Assembly (NCBI GenBank): GCA_027435495.1
Contig: DAHZZC010000745.1
Coordinates: forward strand, 1-9,012
Origin: Planctomycetales bacterium
GTDB lineage: Bacteria > Planctomycetota > Planctomycetia > Isosphaerales > Isosphaeraceae
Length of the DNA stretch: 9,012 bases
Direction of reading: 5' to 3'
Below are positions 1 through 5,790 of this stretch, piece by piece. Each line of letters opens with the position of its first letter. Within the stretch, counting starts at the first letter, position 1. The position numbers were made by a program, and so were the translations under genes. The notes below the pieces were generated by a model that did not search any database, was not told the DNA's origin, and saw only the letters and a list, made by a program, of their open reading frames with translations.

Positions 1-224
1 AACCGCGGCGATGACTCGACGGCCGAGGACACGGCGCGGCAAAGGGAGTTGAGGTCGCTGTTGTCAACCTCGCCCAGGAAGGCCAGTGTGATGTGGAACG
101 GCCGGGTCTCGTCCCATCGGCAGGATGGGATCTGAGGCCCGAGGGAATGCTGCCATCGAGCCAGTTGTGAGCCGATGGCGTCGGGGATGGGGATCGCGAT
201 GAAGGTGCGAGTCGTCTCGGGCAT
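1..224 (-). CDS. thpR: RNA 2',3'-cyclic phosphodiesterase (2H/LigT family), 5' part only
   Basis: Only the first 74 codons are in the window; the gene continues past the left edge. The translation starts MPETTRTFIAIPIPDAIG and reaches RPFHITLAFLGEV at residues 41-53. The 'TFIAI' opening strand and the H44-x-T46 motif followed by LAFLG are hallmarks of the 2H phosphoesterase superfamily, bacterial ThpR/LigT branch. The second HxT motif that completes the active site would lie outside the window. Family members hydrolyse 2',3'-cyclic phosphate ends of RNA and can show 2'-5' RNA ligase activity in vitro; they are cytoplasmic. The ATG at 224 is chosen because the conserved beta-strand begins seven residues in. 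The only purine-rich candidate ribosome site (AGGGG) is about 14 bases upstream and inside an inverted repeat. It is the last visible gene of the minus-strand cluster, 23 bp after the membrane protein. Confidence 0.85.
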   Translation of the reverse strand, partial: MPETTRTFIAIPIPDAIGSQLARWQHSLGPQIPSCRWDETRPFHITLAFLGEVDNSDLNSLCRAVSSAVESSPR

Positions 225-234
225 GGTCGCGGTT

Positions 235-250
235 TGATCCCCTGGGATCA
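235..250. repeat. 16-bp inverted repeat at gene junction
   Basis: TGATCCC-CT-GGGATCA is a perfect 7-bp inverted repeat with a 2-base centre. It covers the stop codon of the upstream membrane-protein gene (248-250) and ends 10 bp before the thpR start. On the minus-strand transcript the centre and 3' arm contain AGGGG, the only Shine-Dalgarno-like sequence near thpR. Folding (with a slightly opened loop) or protein binding could therefore affect thpR translation. It has no T-run and is not a typical terminator. The repeat is seen directly; any role is inference. Confidence 0.4.
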
Positions 251-772
251 GGAGAAGTTTTTGTGGAACTGGTCCCAGAACCATTGCTTGAGCCAGGTCC
301 AGGGTGCCTCGGGGTTGTCGGGTGCCTCGTCCGTTTCGGCATATCGCTGGATCAAGGGGCCCTGGACGACCACGACAAACTTGTTGCCATCGGCGAGGTG
401 CTGACTCGGCTCGTAATCGGGGATTCGAAGCGAGGGGTTTGGGTTGCCCTTCTGTCGGAATTCCAGGCTGAGGGGGCCCATCGGCCCGGCGGTCATCCGG
501 AGCCGAACCGATCGCCCGCGTTCGACCTTCCCGACCGGGATTCGTGATCCGCCATAAGCGACGACCAGGTCCTCCATCGGGCCGTCGCCCTCGTTCACGA
601 TCTCGAGAGAGGCCCTGGGACGCTCCCATCGGCGGACGACCATCTCAACAGCCACCAGCGTGGGGAGGAGGATCACAAGCGCGATCACTCCTCGTCGCCG
701 AAGACGTGTTCGGCCTGGGTGGGTCGCCCGGTGATCAGGAGTGATTCCGGAGGTGGTCGAGTTCGGGGGCAT
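248..772 (-). CDS. membrane-anchored protein of unknown function, single N-terminal transmembrane helix
   Basis: I do not recognise the family. From the ATG at 772 it is 174 residues long. It has a basic stretch RTRLRRRG (residues 21-28), then a hydrophobic helix VIALVILLPTLVAVEMVV (29-46). A polar, beta-rich domain of about 125 residues follows, predicted to lie outside the cytoplasm, with an aromatic tail (PWTWLKQWFWDQF). The first part of the domain (ASLEIVNEGDGPMEDLVVAYGG) resembles an immunoglobulin-like or peptide-binding sandwich, but this is only an impression. The start is uncertain. An upstream ATG at 808 extends it by 12 residues without a ribosome site, and a GTG at 688 would begin right at the helix. 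I prefer 772, which has a weak GAGAA upstream and overlaps the end of the preceding kinase gene by 38 bp, suggesting translational coupling. Confidence 0.6.
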   Translation of the reverse strand: MPPNSTTSGITPDHRATHPGRTRLRRRGVIALVILLPTLVAVEMVVRRWERPRASLEIVNEGDGPMEDLVVAYGGSRIPVGKVERGRSVRLRMTAGPMGPLSLEFRQKGNPNPSLRIPDYEPSQHLADGNKFVVVVQGPLIQRYAETDEAPDNPEAPWTWLKQWFWDQFHKNFS

Positions 773-1700
773 CGCCGTAGTTCTCGCGATATCGGGCCCG
801 GAATTCATCGACGCTGTATGTGTGCTGCTGCGGTCCCTTCCGCTCGACGGCGTGGACGGCCGTCAAGGCAGCGACCCGGCCGACGACCGGCCAGGGCCAT
901 CCCCGGTGCAATCCCACGACGAATCCTGCGCGGAAGGCGTCGCCGGCGCCGGTTGGGTCGAGGACCTCGCGGGCCTTCGCGGGCGGGATCTCGAACTCCT
1001 CGCCGTCGACCGTGATCAGGGCGCCCGCCTCGCCCCGGGTCATCACGGTGATTGGAGCGATCCGGCGAAGTTCGGGCTCGGTGACGCCCAGCTTCTCCGC
1101 CATCATACCGAACTCATAGTCGTTTCCGGCGACGATCCGGGCGCTTCGGCATCCTTTTTCGAGGTCGTCGCGCTCGAGCCGGGGGAGCTGCATCGACGGG
1201 TCGTAAAGGTACGGGATTCCGGCCTCGACGCACTCGCGAACGTATCGGTTCATCGCAGCGGGGTCATTGGGCGCGATCAGGACCAGGTCGGAGGGTGTCG
1301 CGCCAGCCTCAAGGATCGAGAGTTCGGCCGCCTTGGCCATTGCGCCGGGGTAGAAGGCGGTGATCTGGTTATCCTGAAGGTCGGTGTTGATAAAGCAGGA
1401 GGCGGTGTGGTCGCCCGGGACGACGCGGACCACGCTGCAATCGACCCCGTGCCGTTCGAGCCATTCGCGGTACTCGGCGAAGTCCTCGCCGACGCTCCCG
1501 ACCAGAACGGGCCGCTCCTTGAGCAGACCGAGGTTATAGGCGATATTCGCCCCCGTACCGCCGCGGAGCCGGGTCATCGACTCGACGAGGAACGAGACGC
1601 TCAGGACGTGCATCCGGTCCGGGAGGATGTGGTCCCGGAACCGGCCCGGGAAGACCATGATGTAATCGTAGGCGATCGAGCCGGTGACGAAGATCCGCAT
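735..1700 (-). CDS. PfkB-family carbohydrate/nucleoside kinase, adenosine kinase-like
   Basis: A 321-residue ribokinase-family protein of normal length. It opens MRIFVTGSIAYDYIMVFPGRF and carries the substrate-side glycine motif GGTGANIA (47-54), FYPGAM (116-121), and the C-terminal PfkB signature DPTGAGDAFRAGF (248-260). GAGD (251-254) supplies the anion hole and the catalytic base Asp254. The pattern 'TGSIA.D....FPGRF...LP......SFLV', then 'GDHTA', 'FYPGAM' and 'NDPEAM'-like NDPAAM closely follows the actinobacterial adenosine kinase of Mycobacterium tuberculosis (Rv2202c) as I remember it. The likely reaction is ATP-dependent phosphorylation of adenosine to AMP in purine salvage; a different sugar or nucleoside substrate cannot be excluded. 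The ATG at 1700 is preferred over an upstream in-frame start at 1829, because AGGA lies 8 bases before it and the first beta strand begins there. It lies 50 bp after gltX and overlaps the next gene. Confidence 0.88.
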   Translation of the reverse strand: MRIFVTGSIAYDYIMVFPGRFRDHILPDRMHVLSVSFLVESMTRLRGGTGANIAYNLGLLKERPVLVGSVGEDFAEYREWLERHGVDCSVVRVVPGDHTASCFINTDLQDNQITAFYPGAMAKAAELSILEAGATPSDLVLIAPNDPAAMNRYVRECVEAGIPYLYDPSMQLPRLERDDLEKGCRSARIVAGNDYEFGMMAEKLGVTEPELRRIAPITVMTRGEAGALITVDGEEFEIPPAKAREVLDPTGAGDAFRAGFVVGLHRGWPWPVVGRVAALTAVHAVERKGPQQHTYSVDEFRARYRENYGDAPELDHLRNHS

Positions 1701-1750
1701 GCGGGGCGTCCTGGGTCCTGTCGAAATTCGGGAGGCTTCTTGATTTTCGA

Positions 1751-3238
1751 TCACGAAGCGGGCAGCAACATCTGAATGGTCCGGGCGATTCGGTCTCGGC
1801 AGTTCTCGCGGCCGAGGATCACCAGGCAATCGTACAATCCCGGCCCGACCCCCTGACCGGTGACGGCCACCCGGAGGGGGTTGACCACGTCCCCCATCTT
1901 CCGGCCGGACCGCTCAGCATAGTCGTGGATGGCCTTCTCCAGGGTGGCGAGGTCGAAGGGCTCGGTCTGGGCGAGCACCTGATCGAGCTCGCCCAGCATC
2001 GCTGGCACGCCGTCCTTGCGGAGCCGCTTCTTGACCGCGTCGGAGTCGTGGGTCAGCTCCTCGGTGAAGAAGTAGCGGCCGAGCTTGAGGATGTCGGAGA
2101 AGACCTTTAACCGATCGCCGAGCGCCTCGATCACCCGGCCGATCCGCTCGCGATCGGCGGCGGTCGGCGGGTCGGGGATCAGTCCTTCATTCTGGAGGTA
2201 AGGCAAGACGCCTTCGAGCTTCCGCTCGGGCGACGCCGTCTTCATCCATTCGCCTTCGAGCCAGAAGAGCTTGTCCTGGTCGTGGCTGGCGGGCGAGCTG
2301 TTGACCCGGTCGAGCGTGAACTTCTCGATCAACTCGTCGCGGCTGAAGACCTCCTGCGAAGCGTCGAAGCTCCAGCCGAGGCGGGCGAGGTAGTTCAGCA
2401 GCGCCTCGGGCAGGTAGCCCCGCTCGATGTAATGGTGCAGATAGACGAGGATGCCCGACTTCTCGTACTCCTCAATCTTCCGCTTCGACATCTTCGCCTT
2501 CGAACCGGGTTCGGCGACGTAGGGGATGTGCGCGAAGGCGGGCAACTCGGCGCCCAGGGCCTCGAAGACGAGGAGCTGGGGAAAGGTATTCGAGAGGTGC
2601 TCCTCGGCGCGGACGACGTGGGTGATCTTCATGTCCACGTCGTCGACGGCGCTGGCGAAGTTGTAGAGTGGGGTGCCGTCGGGGCGGACGATGACGAAGT
2701 CGCCGATCTCGTCGGTGGCGAACTCGACGTCCCCCTTGATCAGGTCGTGCAGGACGAGGGTCCGGCCGACAGGGACACGGAACCGAAGCGCGTAGGGTTG
2801 TCCCTCGGTCTCGTACTGGGCAACTTGTTCGTCGGTGATCGGGAGCTGGCGGAACCGATAGGCGCGTTTCTCGCGCTCGGCGGCGGCCCGGTCGGCGGTT
2901 CGCTGGGCCTCGGTACTGTAATCTCGGTAGACGTGGCCGGATTCGACCAGGCGCGCGGCGGCTTTCCGGTAGAGCTCAGCACGCTCCGACTGGTAATAGG
3001 GTCCGTGCGGCCCGCCGACCTCGGGGCCCTCGTCCCAGTCGATCCCGATCCACCGGAAGCCGTCCAGAATGCGACGAACGGCGTCATCGACGTGCCGCTG
3101 CTGATCGGTGTCGTCGATTCGGAGAATGAACTGGCCGCCGTGGTGCCGCGCCAGCAGCCAGTTGAAGAGCGCCGTGCGGACCCCGCCGATGTGCAAGAAG
3201 CCTGTGGGGCTGGGTGCGAATCTCGTGCGTAATGTCAT
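1751..3238 (-). CDS. gltX: glutamyl-tRNA synthetase
   Basis: A full-length class I aminoacyl-tRNA synthetase (495 residues) that charges tRNA(Glu) with glutamate using ATP in the cytoplasm. It starts MTLRTRFAPSPTGFLHIGG. The HIGH-type signature is HIGG (16-19), followed by RTALFNWLLAR. FILRIDDTD (38-45), PLYNFASAVDD (190-200), HVVRAEEHLSN (207-217) and the KMSKR loop (249-253) are all in place. The C-terminal third is the helical anticodon-binding region. The segment after the Rossmann half (about 101-130) has no cysteines, so this enzyme lacks the zinc site of the E. coli type. ATG 3238 is the first in-frame ATG and the usual family start; the upstream in-frame TTG at 3274 is part of the -35 box. 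There is no Shine-Dalgarno sequence. In organisms lacking GlnRS such enzymes may also charge tRNA(Gln), which cannot be judged here. Confidence 0.97.
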   Translation of the reverse strand: MTLRTRFAPSPTGFLHIGGVRTALFNWLLARHHGGQFILRIDDTDQQRHVDDAVRRILDGFRWIGIDWDEGPEVGGPHGPYYQSERAELYRKAAARLVESGHVYRDYSTEAQRTADRAAAEREKRAYRFRQLPITDEQVAQYETEGQPYALRFRVPVGRTLVLHDLIKGDVEFATDEIGDFVIVRPDGTPLYNFASAVDDVDMKITHVVRAEEHLSNTFPQLLVFEALGAELPAFAHIPYVAEPGSKAKMSKRKIEEYEKSGILVYLHHYIERGYLPEALLNYLARLGWSFDASQEVFSRDELIEKFTLDRVNSSPASHDQDKLFWLEGEWMKTASPERKLEGVLPYLQNEGLIPDPPTAADRERIGRVIEALGDRLKVFSDILKLGRYFFTEELTHDSDAVKKRLRKDGVPAMLGELDQVLAQTEPFDLATLEKAIHDYAERSGRKMGDVVNPLRVAVTGQGVGPGLYDCLVILGRENCRDRIARTIQMLLPAS

Positions 3239-3245
3239 GAGGGTC

Positions 3246-3274
3246 ACGATAGGATGTCGCCCGCCGGCTGTCAA
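3246..3274 (-). promoter_or_regulatory. sigma70-type promoter for gltX, predicted leaderless start
   Basis: Reading the minus strand, a perfect TTGACA (3274-3269) is followed by exactly 17 bases and then TATCGT (3251-3246, 4 of 6 to TATAAT). Only seven bases (GACCCTC) separate the -10 from the gltX ATG at 3238. Transcription would therefore start at or next to the initiation codon, giving a leaderless mRNA. This agrees with the absence of any ribosome-binding site before gltX. A 7-bp direct repeat, CCGGCTG on the plus strand at 3264-3270 and 3280-3286, overlaps and flanks the -35 and could be an operator. The boxes are seen; the start site and regulation are inferred. Confidence 0.5.
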
Positions 3275-3322
3275 CGGGACCGGCTGGCGAGCATCCTCCT
3301 TGATCGCTTTCCCACTCTCCGG

Positions 3323-3688
3323 TTATCGGGATCCGGCGGCGACCGGCCGGGTGCCGGCCGCCTGGTCGAGGCGACCGATCGGGACACCGGGGGCGACCTT
3401 CTCGTAGCCGAGGCCCTGCAAGACTTCCAGGACCTCGCTCCAGGTTGGAAACATCCGCCCGCTTTTCTTCTTGTATTCGTTCATGGCCATCATGAATTCC
3501 ATCTCCGCTTCGGAGTATTCACGCTCGCAGGTGGTCGGGTCGATGAACCGCCTGCGGCCGCTTAGCTGCCGGGCGTTGGCAGCGCGGGTGGCCTGCTCGG
3601 TTGCCTTGCGATTGATCCACTCGCCGTTGGTTCCCGGCTCGGAACCGGGCTCCCCGATGGTCGGGACCAGATTGGATGACTGGCTCAT
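3323..3688 (-). CDS. small conserved hypothetical protein (planctomycete-type)
   Basis: A 121-residue soluble protein with no signal peptide or membrane helix. The N-terminal third is polar and probably disordered (MSQSSNLVPTIGEPGSEPG). A basic segment follows (NRKATEQATRAANARQLSGRRR, residues 26-47 approximately). The apparent conserved core then runs from FIDPTTCEREYSEAEMEF to FPTWSEVLEVLQGLGYEKV (about 48-95), predicted as two or three helices. I recognise the pattern 'DPTTCE..YS..E.EF..A...YK...GR.FPTWSEVLEVL..LGY.K' as a recurrent small protein in planctomycete genomes; no function is known to me. The length and basic segment would suit a nucleic-acid or ribosome-associated protein, but that is speculation. 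The ATG at 3688 has GGGGAG about 11-12 bases upstream; a longer in-frame start at 3775 adds sequence of low complexity. It precedes gltX by 84 bp, on the same strand. Confidence 0.75.
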   Translation of the reverse strand: MSQSSNLVPTIGEPGSEPGTNGEWINRKATEQATRAANARQLSGRRRFIDPTTCEREYSEAEMEFMMAMNEYKKKSGRMFPTWSEVLEVLQGLGYEKVAPGVPIGRLDQAAGTRPVAAGSR

Positions 3689-4155
3689 TGGTATTTGCGC
3701 TCCCCATAACTCAATGACGCCGGGAGTTTCCCGACCTGTCCGCCGAACTGGCGCTCCCGAGGATGCGACAGCCACCGACGGTCCGCTTCCTCCCGGCGCG
3801 CCAGACCGCCGCCGCCTCGGTCCGAGGGCGCCGGCGACTCGCTGGGAGAAGCCTCCATATCGGAACCTAAACCGCCGGGGTCGGGGTGAGGATACGCTTC
3901 CGAATTTTTTCCGAAGACGCGGCGTACCCGCCGCCGGTCACGGGAGCATCCGACACGCGTAATAGAATCCAAAGTGCCGTGGTGCGCGCGCGTCGCCGTG
4001 TCCGAACGAGGGGATCCACCCGCGAGTGGCGTTGGCCCTCCTTCAGTTGATAGAATCAACGACGATCCGATCCAATGAATCCGACGGCGTTTCTGCCGCG
4101 GGCAGTCTGGACTCGATCCATCCATCCTATCTCAACGGTCGAGGGGCTCCCTGCC
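3689..4155. other. divergent intergenic region, no convincing gene
   Basis: This 467-bp stretch separates the minus-strand cluster from the plus-strand kinase operon. Open frames cross it on both strands, but their translations are Arg/Pro/Ser-rich and show no motif, so I treat them as shadows of high GC. It holds an 8-mer ATAGAATC twice (3962-3969 and 4050-4057). Each copy contains TAGAAT, one base from a consensus -10, but I cannot pair either with a good -35. There is a T6 run at 3905-3910 flanked by CTTC/GAAG, too weak to call a terminator. No tRNA or riboswitch-like structure was recognised. Confidence 0.5.
4046..4060. promoter_or_regulatory. inverted repeat GTTGAT-AGA-ATCAAC upstream of the kinase gene
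   Basis: A perfect 6-bp inverted repeat with a 3-base centre, lying 95 bp before the chosen kinase start at 4156. It includes the second copy of ATAGAATC. The overlap with a TAGAAT -10-like hexamer (4051-4056) would fit an operator for a repressor or activator of the kinase/CxxCH operon, or a small 5' hairpin in the leader RNA. It is the clearest dyad in an otherwise featureless intergenic region. Function is inferred only. Confidence 0.3.
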
Positions 4156-5790
4156 ATGATCGAACTCGACGCCGAATCCATGATTGACCAGGTCTCCCGT
4201 CTAGGCCTGGTCTCGCGGGAGTATCTCCGTGAGGCACGCGAGGAAGCAGAGGACGGTTCGCCTGACGCGGTGATGCGGACCCTCCTCCGCAAGGGGCGAC
4301 TGACAAGCTGGCAGATCGACCGGCTCAAGAAGGGGGATGCCACTGGTTTCTTCTACGGCGAGGCCAAGGTTCTGTTCCACCTGGCTGAGGGAACCTTCGC
4401 CCGGGTCTATCGTGGCGAGCACGCTGGCAGCGGCCAACCGCTCGCCGTGAAGGTTCTCCGTCAGCGGTTCGTCCAGATTCCCGACGCCGTCAAGCGGTTC
4501 CACAAGGAGGCCGAGGCTGGAATGCGGCTGAAGCACCCCAACATCGTCCAGATCAACGACGTGGGGCATCATGACAACCGCCACTACATGATCATGGAGT
4601 ACGTCGAGGGGATGAACCTCCGCGAACTGCTCCGCCTCCGCGGCCGAATGAGCGGGACCGACGCCCTCCCGCTGATGCTCGGACTGGCCGAGGGACTGAA
4701 ATTTTCGCTCGAACAGGGCGTCACCAACCGCGATATCAAGGGAACGAACATCCTGATCTCCAACTCCGGTGTCGCCAAGCTGGTCGATTTCGGCCTGGCG
4801 ACCATCGAGGGTGACGAGAACAAGCCGGGCGTCAAGAGCCAGCGAACCGTCGACTACTCGGCTCTGGAGCGCACCTGCCGGAGCCCCAAGGGCGACCCCC
4901 GCTCGGATATCTACTTTCTCGGTTGCGTCTTCTACCAGATGGTCACCGGCCAGCTCCCCATGGAGGAGGCCGAGAGCAAGGACATGCTCAAAAAAATGCT
5001 GGTCCGCTCTTTCGGCGCCATCAAGCCGATTGCCGACCATCCTTATGCCCCGGCCCCCGAGCTCTGCGCGGTGATCGACCGGATGATGAAGGTTGACCTG
5101 AAGCAACGGTATCAGTCGATGACCGACGTTGTCGACGACCTGGAAAAGTATCGCCGATCACTCCAGGCGGGAGTACAAAAGCCCCTGCGCAACGATCGCG
5201 ACGACATCTTCGACCAGATCTTCGCCTATCCGTCCCCTCCGGCCGAGGCGCCCTCGGCCGAAATGTCGCCCGCACCTGCCGAGAGCGGCGGCGACGAACC
5301 GGAGCTCGATGAGACCAACGAGCGTGACCAGCTCTTCCAGCAGGTCTTCACGGATCCGTCCGAGTCGCCTCGCGATGGTGCCGTGTCCGCTCCAGTCGTG
5401 AGCAAGGGCCCGGCCCTCAAGACGATCCTCTGCGTCGAGTCGCAGGACGAAATCCAGGATGGCCTGCGCAAGACCCTTACGAAAATGGGCTACCGGGCGA
5501 TTGTGGTCCGAAACGCTGAGATCGCCGCTGAACGGTATCGCGAGGCCCCGACCGACGCCGTGCTCTTCGACCTCGACGGCCAGGGCGATGAGGGAATCGA
5601 CCACTTCATCGACATGCACGACAAGGCTCAGGAAGACGAGACCCAACTGGCGGCTCTGGTCCTCCTTGGGCCGCGTCAGGCCCAGCTCCGCGATCGGATT
5701 CCCGAGGGAGACGGGATCGTTGTGCTCTCGAAGCCGCTCAAGATGAAGGAAGTGCAGGATGCGATCCGTCGGATCGTCCCGTTGTCTTGA
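4156..5790 (+). CDS. serine/threonine protein kinase fused to a degenerate receiver domain
   Basis: A 544-residue cytoplasmic protein with no membrane helix. Residues 1-60 form a helical leader ending GRLTSWQIDRLKKGDATGFFYG, typical of planctomycete Hanks-type kinases. The kinase domain (about 70-335) has a weak glycine loop AEGTFARVY (77-85), LAVK with Lys99, a helix C Glu118, the catalytic loop NRDIKGTN (191-198; HRD has become NRD, Asp193 and Asn198 kept) and DFG (211-213). The usual APE is replaced by YSALE (234-238), followed by SDIYFLGC. A linker (about 340-415) carries two copies of a short motif (N-D/E-R-D..F.Q-I/V-F..PS). Residues 421-543 fold like a CheY receiver: Asp472 (LFDLD) and Lys526 (SKPL) are present, but the acidic pair is E-S (428-429) and the Thr/Ser switch is Gly505. 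I start at 4156 (GAGGGG upstream); an ATG at 4075 adds 27 residues of no evident fold. Substrate unknown. Confidence 0.88.
   Translation: MIELDAESMIDQVSRLGLVSREYLREAREEAEDGSPDAVMRTLLRKGRLTSWQIDRLKKGDATGFFYGEAKVLFHLAEGTFARVYRGEHAGSGQPLAVKVLRQRFVQIPDAVKRFHKEAEAGMRLKHPNIVQINDVGHHDNRHYMIMEYVEGMNLRELLRLRGRMSGTDALPLMLGLAEGLKFSLEQGVTNRDIKGTNILISNSGVAKLVDFGLATIEGDENKPGVKSQRTVDYSALERTCRSPKGDPRSDIYFLGCVFYQMVTGQLPMEEAESKDMLKKMLVRSFGAIKPIADHPYAPAPELCAVIDRMMKVDLKQRYQSMTDVVDDLEKYRRSLQAGVQKPLRNDRDDIFDQIFAYPSPPAEAPSAEMSPAPAESGGDEPELDETNERDQLFQQVFTDPSESPRDGAVSAPVVSKGPALKTILCVESQDEIQDGLRKTLTKMGYRAIVVRNAEIAAERYREAPTDAVLFDLDGQGDEGIDHFIDMHDKAQEDETQLAALVLLGPRQAQLRDRIPEGDGIVVLSKPLKMKEVQDAIRRIVPLS

Noticed and set aside
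741..1775. 344-codon plus-strand open frame opposite the PfkB kinase
   Set aside because: It is antisense to a well-supported kinase, and the translation lacks any fold or motif.
2282..3232. 316-codon plus-strand open frame opposite gltX
   Set aside because: It is a shadow of gltX: the composition mirrors the opposite strand, no domain is recognisable and gltX is unmistakable.
3628..3660. GGTTCC/GGAACC inverted repeat and GAGCC-rich repeats
   Set aside because: They lie within the coding sequence of the small conserved protein and encode its Gly-Glu-Pro repeat (GEPGSEPG), so codon repetition explains them.
3884..3920. CTTC/GAAG stem around a T6 run as a terminator
   Set aside because: The stem is only four pairs with a mismatch, and the T-run lies in the loop rather than after the stem.
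3685..4125. 146-codon minus-strand open frame in the divergent intergenic region
   Set aside because: The translation is Arg/Ser/Pro/Gly-rich and featureless, and it overlaps the upstream region of two better-supported genes. A small real gene cannot be fully excluded.
4201..5106. 301-codon minus-strand open frame inside the kinase gene
   Set aside because: It is antisense to the kinase domain, whose catalytic motifs are clear on the plus strand.
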